Assembly (NCBI GenBank): GCA_028823035.1
Contig: JAPKCI010000004.1
Coordinates: forward strand, 18,125 to 82,124
Reading direction: 5' to 3'
DNA from: Rubripirellula sp.
GTDB taxonomy: Bacteria; Planctomycetota; Planctomycetia; Pirellulales; Pirellulaceae
Length of the DNA stretch: 64,000 nt
The position numbers and the translations under genes were made by a program. A model generated the notes under the pieces. The model saw only the letters and a program-made list of their open reading frames with translations, did no database searches and was not told where the DNA came from. Position 1 is the first letter of the stretch; each line of letters opens with the position of its first letter. This document shows positions 18,587-28,176 of this stretch, piece after piece.

Positions 18587-19924
18587 ATGCACGAGCGAAC
18601 ACAGCGAACGACTGCAAAATTGTTGTTCGTATTCTGCTGCGCGCTCCCCACCTGTTTCACCTGCCTCTGCATTTTGGTGACATGGACACCATGGTATCAC
18701 CATCGAGCACTGCAAAAACTTGAGTCGAAACTTTCACACAGCACTGGGTTGGTGATTGAAATCGACGATTTCCTACAGACATCACCATCAAGGTTGCACT
18801 TGTACGGTGTCACTGTCAAAGAACCAGAGACTGCTCGCGAGATTGCTCACGTCCGCGAACTTGAACGTGTCGACGACGGTAATCAAGTAACGCTCTTGCT
18901 GCAGCAGCCAGAAATTCAATCCCGTGAATTAAAGAGCATCTGGCACCTGCTCCATCAACGCTTTCTGTGTCGCCCTGACTTGACGACTGTCCCTGTCCGC
19001 GCCTCCGCCAACGATCTAACCATTCATAGTCGTAGCGGTGCAGTCACCTTTAAGGATGTAGACGCATGGATCACGCCTGACGAAGAGGCTGTGGAAGCAA
19101 CCATCGCCTGCCTTCCAGCAGACTCGCGTTACGATAGTCCCATCAACGTCAGAGTACGGCGAGATCGCAGCGGTAAACATCCAACTACTCACTGGTCGCT
19201 TGACACACAAGGCACCACCCTGCCCTGCTCCGCCGTTGCGGATTTCATACCGCAGATGGAAAAGCTCGGTGCCAATGCTGAATTCGCTGGAACATTGGCA
19301 TGGCAACTCAACGCCGACCACTGGTGGATCGATCTTGGTGGTTCACGATTTCACGAGGTATCCCTCGATCGAATCTTTGAACGCAACTCTCACCGTCTGA
19401 GTGGCACGGCAACCATTCAGTTCGATCGTTGTCGAATCAATCCTCATTCGAAGCAGAGTGACGTTTCGGGATCCATCATCGCCAATGATGGTCAGATTGG
19501 TCGCAGCCTGTTGTTAGCTGCCACTCAGAATTGCGGATTCGAAATCCGCATGCAAGATCGCTTGCTTGATCAGTATGGTGATGTCCCGTTTGACCTGCTT
19601 GGGCTCGGATTTAACATCAACAATGCTCAGCTCAGACTTGCTGGAATCTGTCGCAACGAACTTGGCTACGAAGGCTTTCCTTCCGATGTAGTGCTATGCC
19701 TGGATGGTTTCCCACTGGTGTTTTCAAGCGAACAAACCATGGATTCACTTAACGCACTACGTGTCGTTGCACCAAGCTATAGCGTTGCGGTCCCAATGTC
19801 CGACCAGACCAGCTGGTTGATGAATTTCCTGATCCCACCCAGCCGTCCAATGCCTTCCAATGAGTCACGTATTCGGTCAGCCGACAATTGGCATGGCGGA
19901 CCCCTGATTTCACAGCCCAGGTAA
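18587..19924 (+). CDS. Membrane-anchored protein, possibly AsmA-like
   Basis: A 445-aa protein with one N-terminal membrane helix (about residues 12-34, LLFVFCCALPTCFTCLCILV) and a large extracytoplasmic part rich in beta-strand-like segments. The region after the helix, TGLVIEIDDFLQTSPSRLHL with YGVTVKEPET, resembles the start of AsmA/TamB-type proteins that bridge or organise the cell envelope. Similarity is only by pattern, so this is a weak family call. It stands alone, divergent from the transporter gene and convergent with the ResB-CcsA gene. Confidence 0.55.
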   Translation: MHERTQRTTAKLLFVFCCALPTCFTCLCILVTWTPWYHHRALQKLESKLSHSTGLVIEIDDFLQTSPSRLHLYGVTVKEPETAREIAHVRELERVDDGNQVTLLLQQPEIQSRELKSIWHLLHQRFLCRPDLTTVPVRASANDLTIHSRSGAVTFKDVDAWITPDEEAVEATIACLPADSRYDSPINVRVRRDRSGKHPTTHWSLDTQGTTLPCSAVADFIPQMEKLGANAEFAGTLAWQLNADHWWIDLGGSRFHEVSLDRIFERNSHRLSGTATIQFDRCRINPHSKQSDVSGSIIANDGQIGRSLLLAATQNCGFEIRMQDRLLDQYGDVPFDLLGLGFNINNAQLRLAGICRNELGYEGFPSDVVLCLDGFPLVFSSEQTMDSLNALRVVAPSYSVAVPMSDQTSWLMNFLIPPSRPMPSNESRIRSADNWHGGPLISQPR

Positions 19925-20121
19925 CGCCTGCAATGCTGTCTGCACCGCACTGACACTCACGAGCCGCAGACAGACTCGCATTTTGACTTCAAGGCAACTT
20001 GTCTGAATCACTGCGACCTGGGGACAACTCAATGACAGTCCCCCGCCCCGGGCATAGGGACCCGGCAACATTGAAGGCGACGCCACATCCCGATCACCCG
20101 CGAACGACAATCCACCAACAT

Positions 20122-23100
20122 TCAGCTGGCGGGAGTCGAACCAAATCGCACCTTGCACCACCGCAGCAGCAGGTCAGTGCCAACGAATGCAAGTTGCAGC
20201 ACAATATAAACTGTCAACCACATCAAGACGCCGGAAGTAAATCCGTAGCTGTGCATCCCAATCCCCAGTTCATTAGTGCCGAACCAGCTCCAAGCAGTGA
20301 CAACGTTTCCGCCAATCGCCAGTGCCGCAAAACCACGCCCGCTCACCATGCCATCCCAGCGTGCATGCAACATCAGAGCATTCCAGATCACAATCAGCAG
20401 CGCACCATTTTCTTTCGGGTCCCATCCCCAGAATCGGCCCCAACTGTCATCAGCCCACAAACCACCGAGCACCGTACCAACGAAGCTGAACAGGATTCCG
20501 AAACAGGTTGCGCCATAGCAGCATCGATAGATGTCGTGAAGTTTGGACTTTTCGGAACCTAGCCAACCAGCCACAAGATAACCAGCACCCAAGGTGCCTG
20601 CGACGAGCGTCGCCACGTAGCCAAGTGTCACGCTGATCACGTGGGTCGCCAACCAGAACTGTGTATCAAGAACAGCTTGGAGCACCGGCATGGTATCTCC
20701 GGTATTCAATCCGTACGCAACCAGCAAAGTCAGCACGCCCGCAGCAGAGGCCAAAAGGTTCCCAATGCCGTATCGGAAAAGACGTTCGAGCACCAAGCCG
20801 AAAAGAACGGCTGCCCAACCAATGAACACGGCAGAGGAATAAATATTGATGACCGGTGCCCGGCCTGTAATCGTAATTCGGCAGACAATCGCGACGGTGT
20901 GAACGATCAAAGCGATGGCAAGCATGCCCCAAACCGCTTGGCGCAAACGAGGCAAATTCACAGCAAAGTAGACCAAACCGAGAACCAGCGTGATGAGATA
21001 CAGGATCATGGCAACTCCAGTTGGCCACGACGACTGCATCCAGCGTTCGAGCGAAACCAAGCCGGTGGTATAACCAGGAACCGGGTACGCTGAGACGGCA
21101 TTCAGATGTTCATCAACGGCCTTATTGAAGGCTTCGGTGTCCTCATCGGAATAAGATGAAACAATGTCACCAAAACTTGCAATCGCGAGTGACCGATCCG
21201 TTTTATCTCTGGGTTCTCGGCCCGCTTGAGCCAACTCCCGGATTTCGTTAAAGAAAGCGGCGGCAAACGCCATCCACTTGGGTTGGTCCACGGATTCTGC
21301 AGCCAAGTCTTTGCCAGGGGGAATAATGGCGGCAGCCGGCATGTTCTCCAACTGATCCATCCTTCCAATCAACTCTCTCATAGCAAGCATGCCTCGCGAC
21401 GCTTCATCCGAGGGCTGGCCAGGTCTCAACCTCTGGAACTCTGCTTCCGTCATGATCCTTGGTGCGGGTAACTGGAACGCTGCCGCTGCAAGTGTGTACT
21501 GTCGAGTTCTTCGATCAAGTTCGAGCAGTTTGCGTTCCTTGAAAGACTGATCGGGTGCGTCCTTACCCTGTGCCGCTTCGACGAGTCGACTGGCACTCCC
21601 CCATTCTTCAGTGATTTCCTTCAACGAGTACAACTTACTCTCGCGACGATCGAGTCCCAATTCACTGCGGACCTCATCAGCATCAATTCGGAACATTGGC
21701 AACCTGCGAAGTTCCTGACTGTCGCTGGCAACTTCCATCAGCCATTGTATCGCCGAGATGCTCTTGGCACGTCCATTTGGACTCACGCGATCCTTTAGCT
21801 TGGTAGGAGCACCATCGAGTGGAATCGACTCTTTGTTGCTGATGGCCTTTACCGTTTGCCGGGCGTACGCATCCAGAGGCATGACTCGGCCACCAAACTG
21901 CGTGGGGATTTTTCCCGCTTCGTAGAAGTCATATTTCGTGACACGTTGTGCCGGACGCATACCGTTCATAACGGCCCCCCAAGGCACCAGCATGCAGATC
22001 GTCAAAACACCAAAACATCCAACGGCAGCGACAACGGGCCACATCGATGCAGGTTGTTGATCAGATCCATTCGGGCCAGCCGAATTCTGGCCTCGAGTTT
22101 CGCGTTCACGTCGTTTCAAGAACCGAGTGAGCGTACCAAAGAAGTGTGCCAACATTCCCAAGGCGGTGATACTGCAGGCGAGGTAGGGAATCAGCCAACC
22201 CGAGTTTTGAACCACCTGTATCCCAGTCATCTCTTTGCCACCCGGCAGCGGTGTGTAACTGGACTGGTAAAAAGTTTCGCCACGATACCGCAGCGGATTA
22301 TTCATCCAAACACGCTCGCGTCGGTCCTCACCCGTCTCTTCGTCCACGATTCTGATAAACGACGAATAATCACGGGGCGTCTCAGTACCGCTGTAATTGA
22401 CTCGGCGAACATCGACCAGTTGCACCCAGTAAGGCTTCACTTCACGATGAAATTTCAAACCGATGTCGTAAGACACATCACCAACATTGATGGTGTCATA
22501 TCGATCTTCGCTCGTATTATCGGCCATCAGCATGACCCTGTCAGACAACAATTGACTGACCAAATGGGTTCCCAGTGTTAGCGGCGATTCTTTGTCTATC
22601 AGCTCGACGTAAGCCGAAGCCAGATTCATTGCACTATCGGTCCCGCCAGATTTTCTGGCGTTGACCGCTTGGGTCCCAAGTCCGAATCCAGTCGTCGCAA
22701 GGTTATCGCCTTCTACAGCCCTTAAGTTCGAGTTTTCAAAGAACTCGACAACCCGGATGTCCACGGGCAAAGCATCATCACTGATCACGGTATCTGTCTG
22801 AAATGCCGATCGGAGCCGGCTACCGGGGATCGCTATCACCTCGTCACTCGTCTCGCCCTTGTTCACGAACGCAAGTTCAATCAAGTCAAGGTTGACCAAT
22901 GTATTGGAGGATTCACCCTCGATCAAACTCAAACGCTGCTCAAGTTGACGATCGCCAAACGCGAATTGACCAACCATCATCAATCCGACACCAAGATGCA
23001 GCAAAACGTTGCCACCCTGTTTGTCGAATACCAACAGGCAGCCGATCAACAATATGACCCCCGCCCCAAGACCCTTCGCCAGTTGCCAAACGATCCGGAG

Positions 23101-23757
23101 CCCTGGGTCACCAATCCGGAAATCCTGTACCAAGGCATACACGATGAACACTGCCAAACTCGCCGCCAAGACAAAGGCAATGGTCCTAATCGTCGTTTGG
23201 GAGATTTGCAGCCCCGCGTAAACGAACCCGAATGCCAAGGCAGTTACGCAAGCCAAGATAGTCGCCCACAATGCCTCGTAACTGATCGGAGGCGTGCCCT
23301 GCAAACCATCACTGCTATGCCCCGCGACCACCACCAGCGTCGCCAGCAAAAAGCCTGCGGAAATCAACGTGAATCCTGCCACCAGTTTCGTTCCTGATGT
23401 GTGGACTTTGAATCGCGTCACTTTCGCAGCAACCAAGTTGACCATTAACAACAGACCAATCAGAGCACCACCTGGGAATGGAATCCTGCCCGGAATTGGG
23501 TTTTCGTGCGGATAGAACGCCTGCGGGAAAAAATCGTCGAAATGCAACTGTGTGAACCAGCAGGTGAAGTACCGCTGCTTGACCTCAAACATGTTCATTT
23601 CGTCCTGGGCCAATGTTCCCACCAGGACCGTCACCAGTGACAGTGCAAACAATGTCACTGTCAGTTTCAGCGAACCGAATGCACGAAAAATTCCCAACAA
23701 GCTGAGCGTAGCTGCCTGATCATTCGGTCGTTGTGCGGAGTCTGCTATCGTTGCCAT
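20122..23757 (-). CDS. ResB-CcsA fusion, cytochrome c maturation (system II)
   Basis: A 1211-aa membrane protein that joins both halves of the system II haem lyase, which carries haem across the membrane and attaches it to CxxCH sites of apocytochromes. The N-terminal half is ResB-like: SLKLTVTLFALSLVTVLVGT starts TM1, more helices follow, and a large extracytoplasmic part includes RDYSSFIRIVDEETGEDR. A long middle part (about 620-890) is soluble. The C-terminal part is CcsA, with the tryptophan-rich WWD segment WGRFWGWDPKENGALLIVIW near residue 1125. Start at ATG 23757. It follows the lipoprotein gene by 33 bp. The many c-type cytochrome genes here are likely substrates. Confidence 0.9.
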   Translation of the reverse strand: MATIADSAQRPNDQAATLSLLGIFRAFGSLKLTVTLFALSLVTVLVGTLAQDEMNMFEVKQRYFTCWFTQLHFDDFFPQAFYPHENPIPGRIPFPGGALIGLLLMVNLVAAKVTRFKVHTSGTKLVAGFTLISAGFLLATLVVVAGHSSDGLQGTPPISYEALWATILACVTALAFGFVYAGLQISQTTIRTIAFVLAASLAVFIVYALVQDFRIGDPGLRIVWQLAKGLGAGVILLIGCLLVFDKQGGNVLLHLGVGLMMVGQFAFGDRQLEQRLSLIEGESSNTLVNLDLIELAFVNKGETSDEVIAIPGSRLRSAFQTDTVISDDALPVDIRVVEFFENSNLRAVEGDNLATTGFGLGTQAVNARKSGGTDSAMNLASAYVELIDKESPLTLGTHLVSQLLSDRVMLMADNTSEDRYDTINVGDVSYDIGLKFHREVKPYWVQLVDVRRVNYSGTETPRDYSSFIRIVDEETGEDRRERVWMNNPLRYRGETFYQSSYTPLPGGKEMTGIQVVQNSGWLIPYLACSITALGMLAHFFGTLTRFLKRRERETRGQNSAGPNGSDQQPASMWPVVAAVGCFGVLTICMLVPWGAVMNGMRPAQRVTKYDFYEAGKIPTQFGGRVMPLDAYARQTVKAISNKESIPLDGAPTKLKDRVSPNGRAKSISAIQWLMEVASDSQELRRLPMFRIDADEVRSELGLDRRESKLYSLKEITEEWGSASRLVEAAQGKDAPDQSFKERKLLELDRRTRQYTLAAAAFQLPAPRIMTEAEFQRLRPGQPSDEASRGMLAMRELIGRMDQLENMPAAAIIPPGKDLAAESVDQPKWMAFAAAFFNEIRELAQAGREPRDKTDRSLAIASFGDIVSSYSDEDTEAFNKAVDEHLNAVSAYPVPGYTTGLVSLERWMQSSWPTGVAMILYLITLVLGLVYFAVNLPRLRQAVWGMLAIALIVHTVAIVCRITITGRAPVINIYSSAVFIGWAAVLFGLVLERLFRYGIGNLLASAAGVLTLLVAYGLNTGDTMPVLQAVLDTQFWLATHVISVTLGYVATLVAGTLGAGYLVAGWLGSEKSKLHDIYRCCYGATCFGILFSFVGTVLGGLWADDSWGRFWGWDPKENGALLIVIWNALMLHARWDGMVSGRGFAALAIGGNVVTAWSWFGTNELGIGMHSYGFTSGVLMWLTVYIVLQLAFVGTDLLLRWCKVRFGSTPAS

Positions 23758-23790
23758 GTTTAGATCGCGGTTCGAGTGCGGACGAATTGT

Positions 23791-25407
23791 TTACAAATTT
23801 AATTTCAATGATCGCAAGAAAGACGCTATCGCGTCGGATTGCTTCGCCACCGTTTCGGCAGGGCCAGTCATTTTCACAAAGAGACTCATGTTTCCATCTG
23901 GCCCCAGCGGAACAATGGTTGCATCGATCGCCTTCCCCTGATTGGGATCCTCGCCCGTTAACACAAACCGCTTTCCCGCGATTCCCGCAACGGTTACTTC
24001 TTTAGCGTCTTTCAATGCCTGATCGATTACCTCATCAGGGACGACACCGTCACGAATTTGCCCTAACCAACGAGCAATGTTGCCTCGCAATTCTCCCCCA
24101 GCAGGAATGACCGTAATTTCAGCTGGAGCGTCTTCTGGTCCAACATTGAACGCTGCCAGACGCATGCTGCTCATTTTGCCATCACGCCATCCTTCCGGTC
24201 GCTCAAAGGTCACGCGATCCTCTGGTTCCTCCGCTCCCGGGGAAACAGTAGCCGGCGGCAGCGCGGCCGAACTGGCCTTGGCAACGAGATCAACCCAAAC
24301 CGAACCCGAATCCGCAGCCTGAACAGAAAGAGGCTGCCCCCCAGCCAACTCCTGCTCTGAATTGGCCAGTCCCATTTGCCCACGCCAGCGATTGACGTTC
24401 ATCTCGACCTGCTCTTGCCAAGGCCGCTCTTGCTGGCGAACAAGCTTCGATACGCTGACATCAAGTTTCCCCGTCGGTGTTTCGACATTCAACGTGGCAT
24501 ATCGGAAAGACCCTGCCACCCCGCGTGTCCAACCCTTTGGCAAATCAGTCAGGACGGGAACTCCCTTGTCGAATTCAATGGTCTCGACAAAATTCCGGAA
24601 CGGCGTCTCGACCGAAGCAACGGACCCCTTGGACCCTGTCACCTTGAAGAACCAGACGTCCTCACCTTTTGGCACCATCGCAGCCAGCATGCGGTCGGCT
24701 GACTTGGCAGCCTGAGGACTGGGGGAGTCAGGATTATTTGAGAACGGAGCAGGTGGCGGAACATGATTCGCGAAGGGTGCTGCCATGGGAGGACTTCCAT
24801 CGAACCCACCAACGAGATCAACCCAGATAGCATCGGGATCAGCAGACTTCACCGAGAGTGGTTCAGCCTCCGCCCACTTCTGCTCTGACTTCGCCAGTCC
24901 CAGTTGTCCCCGCCAACGATTCACGTTGTCCTCGACCTGCCGATCCCAGGAAGAATCCTCCCTTCGTTGGAGCTTCGATACGCTGATCCCCAACTGTTTG
25001 TCTGCTGTATCAACATCCAGCGTTGCGTATCTAAGAGGCTTTTCCCCGCCACGCCTCCAACCCTCTGGCAGATCAACGAGCACCGGAGCACCGTTGGCGA
25101 ATTCAATGTCTTCGACGAAGCTCCGGAAAGGAGCCTCAATCAACCCAACCGCCCCTTCTGGCCCTGTCACCTTGAAAAACCAAATATCCTGACCCTTGGG
25201 TACCATTGCTGCCAACATGCGATCCTTACTAGGCAACAACTCGTTAGGAAGCTTGGTTGGCACCGTATAGGTGACGATCGGGGCTGATTGCTCGCAACCT
25301 GTCAGACAGGCCATGACACAGGCCATGACAAAAGGACAGGTGCGGCGAAAATGCAGTGAATACGGCTGCAAAGACAGGGTTTCTGGAATAATGGCGAACC
25401 GCAACAT
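23791..25407 (-). CDS. Lipoprotein with duplicated domains
   Basis: A 538-aa protein with a lipoprotein signal ending in CLTGC (Cys38). Two sequence modules recur. Module A (MLAAMVPKGxDxWFFKVTG) is at 62-103, 238-279 and, diverged, 494-536. Module B (LPxGWxxG, then LRYATL, then NVNRWRGQLGL) is at 109-199, 284-375 and 400-485. The order is A-B-A-B-B-A, and the last B-A pair probably shows the complete ancestral domain. Related planctomycete proteins have unknown function. It lies 33 bp upstream of the ResB-CcsA gene and is probably in its operon, so a role in cytochrome maturation is possible but unproven. Confidence 0.75.
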   Translation of the reverse strand: MLRFAIIPETLSLQPYSLHFRRTCPFVMACVMACLTGCEQSAPIVTYTVPTKLPNELLPSKDRMLAAMVPKGQDIWFFKVTGPEGAVGLIEAPFRSFVEDIEFANGAPVLVDLPEGWRRGGEKPLRYATLDVDTADKQLGISVSKLQRREDSSWDRQVEDNVNRWRGQLGLAKSEQKWAEAEPLSVKSADPDAIWVDLVGGFDGSPPMAAPFANHVPPPAPFSNNPDSPSPQAAKSADRMLAAMVPKGEDVWFFKVTGSKGSVASVETPFRNFVETIEFDKGVPVLTDLPKGWTRGVAGSFRYATLNVETPTGKLDVSVSKLVRQQERPWQEQVEMNVNRWRGQMGLANSEQELAGGQPLSVQAADSGSVWVDLVAKASSAALPPATVSPGAEEPEDRVTFERPEGWRDGKMSSMRLAAFNVGPEDAPAEITVIPAGGELRGNIARWLGQIRDGVVPDEVIDQALKDAKEVTVAGIAGKRFVLTGEDPNQGKAIDATIVPLGPDGNMSLFVKMTGPAETVAKQSDAIASFLRSLKLNL

Positions 25408-25705
25408 ATCTACCTACGCGTGCGTGACAAAGCCGGCCGAACGTGGCACTTGCCCTAATGATGATCCGATTACATCGGGGCGTGGATCGGGTGAAAGACT
25501 CGGCTGAGGAAGCCGACCACCTGACAGGACCACATCCTACCTGCTGAATACTATAAACGGCAATCCAGTATGGTTCGTACCCAGCTAAGTGAATCGAACC
25601 CCACAGAGTGGCAACAGGATCCTCTCAGCGAGCAAGCAGGGTTATTAGAATTGCCTATTATCGGAACTGAATCACCCGATTGATGCCAGAATACGGCCGA
25701 TGCTA

Positions 25706-27289
25706 CTACGGCCCGAAACCCATCCAGCTGACCAGCGTATCGGTAATCGAACTCACAGGAGCACTCGTTTCGCTATAGCTCCACATGTTCTGGACCAGAT
25801 CAGTCATCAACATGCCGCCAACACTAAGCACAGCGAGAATCATCACCAAGGTGACGCACTGCATCAACGTGAAGGGTATTTCGTAGGCGTTGAATCCTCC
25901 GCCGCTGCCTATGGCTGACACAGCAGTCTCTTCCACCGAAATTCCTGCTTCGTCTCCATCATCCATGCCGAGTACTTCAACGGCCTCGGGCTCACTGCCG
26001 AAGACATCACCGCCCTGAGCCATGCCGGCATCTCCAAATTCGATCGGCTCACCAATCGCCTCTGATTCTTCGACTTCGATGACCTGAGACCCGCTTTCGA
26101 AGTCAGCTTCCAAACTGATTCCCGAAGGAGACAGTTGGAACTCTTCATCAGCTTGAAAATCGACCATCGAGCCACCGCCGCTGCTGCCACCCTCGGAGAC
26201 TTCAGCGCCCAGATCGAGTGCGGAAATGCTGCTGCCGGCAAGATCGAGTGGTTCACTTTCCAAGGACAAGCCACTGTCCGAAGGGCTCATCAAGTTGATC
26301 CCGCTGTCACCCGCCACAGAAATGTCGCTACCAGCACCACTGATGACCAAATCATCGTCGTCATCAGCAATGACCAGTTCGTCATCGGCGAGCACGTCCC
26401 CCAAGCTGGATCCCAGACCTGAACCTAAACCGCTGCCGAGTTCAGAGCCTAGCAGACTGCCACTGTCACCAGAAACAACTCCACTGCCGGACTGTTCAGA
26501 CCCCAGCAGGTCGAGCTCGCTCAAAACATCAGCACCATGCGAACCCATGGAAGCAACATCCAAATCGCTCGGTGCGTCCAAATCGCTCATCAGTTCAAGG
26601 CTGCTGGCACCTGTTGCATTCGCCTTCGAACCGCCGAGATCAATATCGCTTCCCAGCACGTCCATCGCACTGTCGTCTTCGTCACCAATCATTTCCTCAC
26701 CGCTGTCTTCATCAGGGCCGCCCGAAGCAAAACTCAGGTCGCTACCTGACTGAAGACTCATTTCCCCTTCGAGATCCAGCAAGCTGCCGTCACTCGCAGC
26801 TGCGTCTGAACCGAGAGCATCTGGATGGGACTCGGAAATCTCTTTCAGTTCTTGGTCAGTGACGGGTCCAGTGCTACCCGCATTAGGTTCGATCGCTATA
26901 TCGAGTTGCGCAGAATCGTGCATGATCGCGGGGTCATTGAGCTGCAACTCTGCCGAATCAATCTCCTGTAAATCATCCCCAACCTCCATGTCCAAATCGC
27001 TCTCACCTGAGACAACCTGCACATCGGCATGGTCACTCTGTGACGCAACTAAATTGACATCACTGCCTGGGCCCGACGCGACTGGGTCACCACCGATCCC
27101 GATCTCGCTGCCCTCGGCATCGAGATCGCCGACTGCATCGACCAATCGGTCAATTTCACTTTCCGGGAATTTCCAACTCGCTCCATCACGAAAACCTCGC
27201 ACTTTTCCTTGGCTACGCAGATCCACAAGTTGATCAGCTGGTACTCCGAGCTTTTGTGCAGCTTCTTCTAACGATAGGTAGTTAGCCAT
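25706..27289 (-). CDS. Membrane-tethered excisionase/MerR-type HTH protein
   Basis: A 527-aa protein with three parts. Residues 1-55 form a helix-turn-helix of the excisionase/MerR type (YLSLEEAAQKLGVPADQL then SWKFPESEIDRLVD). Residues about 60-460 are low-complexity, very rich in Asp, Ser, Gly and Glu. Near the C-terminus (about 470-495) is one strong membrane helix, CVTLVMILAVLSVGGMLM, with a short outer tail. I chose ATG at 27289; an ATG at 27349 would add 20 residues that do not belong to the HTH. It may bind DNA or protein at the membrane, since such HTH domains in planctomycetes are often used outside classic transcription control. Confidence 0.75.
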   Translation of the reverse strand: MANYLSLEEAAQKLGVPADQLVDLRSQGKVRGFRDGASWKFPESEIDRLVDAVGDLDAEGSEIGIGGDPVASGPGSDVNLVASQSDHADVQVVSGESDLDMEVGDDLQEIDSAELQLNDPAIMHDSAQLDIAIEPNAGSTGPVTDQELKEISESHPDALGSDAAASDGSLLDLEGEMSLQSGSDLSFASGGPDEDSGEEMIGDEDDSAMDVLGSDIDLGGSKANATGASSLELMSDLDAPSDLDVASMGSHGADVLSELDLLGSEQSGSGVVSGDSGSLLGSELGSGLGSGLGSSLGDVLADDELVIADDDDDLVISGAGSDISVAGDSGINLMSPSDSGLSLESEPLDLAGSSISALDLGAEVSEGGSSGGGSMVDFQADEEFQLSPSGISLEADFESGSQVIEVEESEAIGEPIEFGDAGMAQGGDVFGSEPEAVEVLGMDDGDEAGISVEETAVSAIGSGGGFNAYEIPFTLMQCVTLVMILAVLSVGGMLMTDLVQNMWSYSETSAPVSSITDTLVSWMGFGP

Positions 27290-27388
27290 TCGATCTTCGG
27301 CTCCGATGGATCCCAGCGAACCAGAATCTTCGATTGGTAATGTGGACACAGTAAAACGGTAAGATTTTACCGCTGCACCCCGACACCA

Positions 27389-27814
27389 TCACCGCCGATT
27401 GATCTCTCGAATCTCGTCGGGAAGCGGGGAGGTGGCGTTGAGTTGCAATGAAAAATCAGCATCAATTGGACGACTACTGACAAGTCGGACCTTCCCCGAC
27501 CTGTCAATATGATACACGGCCATCCAAGATTTGCCGGTATGAACTAGCGTAATTACCTGAGTTCCCGAGGTGTCAGAATGGGAAAATCCGATCATATCAC
27601 CCGAGGCACCCACCCGAGCCACCGTTTCGGCAACTGTCAGGCTGGACGCTTCGGATTGTGACGGCAATCCTGAACTCTGAGTTGTCGGGGTTTGACTTAC
27701 CGCCACCGTCGCAACACCAATCACCATCAACAACACTAATGCAGTGCGGATTATCGGAGTTTTGGTATCGCTTGGGACGACTTGGGTTGTTTCGACCATT
27801 TCTTCGTTCGTCAT
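27389..27814 (-). CDS. Small membrane-anchored hypothetical protein
   Basis: About 141 aa. One membrane helix lies near residues 22-40 (IIRTALVLLMVIGVATVAVS). A Thr/Ser/Gln-rich linker and a compact domain (TQVITLVHTGKSWMAVYHID) with a basic end follow. The ATG at 27814 (MTNEEMVET) is chosen over 27883. It precedes the membrane-tethered HTH gene by 99 bp on the same strand, so they may be cotranscribed. I recognise no family. Confidence 0.6.
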   Translation of the reverse strand: MTNEEMVETTQVVPSDTKTPIIRTALVLLMVIGVATVAVSQTPTTQSSGLPSQSEASSLTVAETVARVGASGDMIGFSHSDTSGTQVITLVHTGKSWMAVYHIDRSGKVRLVSSRPIDADFSLQLNATSPLPDEIREINRR

Positions 27815-28164
27815 GACAAATGCTCCAATTCCTAAGGGATCCCAGCTAGTTTCCCCTGATTTCATGCAAGAAAACACCATCATTGCACTCCGCCCGATTG
27901 CTGGTCCGATGGTACGGAGATGCCCGAACCCACCGCAATATGAACCCGGAGATCTGAAACCGCAGAGAAAACTTGCTAGCTATCTGGCGCAATGGCAATT
28001 TCTGACGATTGGGTGAAGTCGCCGGGTCCTGACGGTCGATCCGATGTTCTATGGAGGCGTTGCCCTCCCGCCGAAGGCCTCGCCATCGGCGCAGGAACGA
28101 CAGTAACCAATTGGCTCAGCCAGCCGACCACGTTGCCGATTCGTTCCCCAAAACAGACTCTCTT
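27815..28164. other. Divergent intergenic region before the channel cassette
   Basis: About 350 bases between two divergent genes. It must contain the promoter of the three-gene channel cassette. No consensus promoter stood out. The frame of the following gene is open back to 28051, but that part is arginine-rich and not protein-like. Confidence 0.4.
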
Positions 28165-28170
28165 GAGAGG
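28165..28170 (+). promoter_or_regulatory. Ribosome binding site deciding a GTG start
   Basis: GAGAGG stands six bases before the GTG at 28177 and supports this start over the ATG at 28051. Confidence 0.65.
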
Positions 28171-28176
28171 TTGACC

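Noticed and set aside
19999..20562. A 187-codon plus-strand frame
   Set aside because: Most of it is antisense to the CcsA end of the fusion gene, which carries clear family motifs.
26226..26753. A 175-codon plus-strand serine-rich frame
   Set aside because: It is the mirror of the Asp/Ser/Gly-rich part of the membrane-tethered HTH gene.
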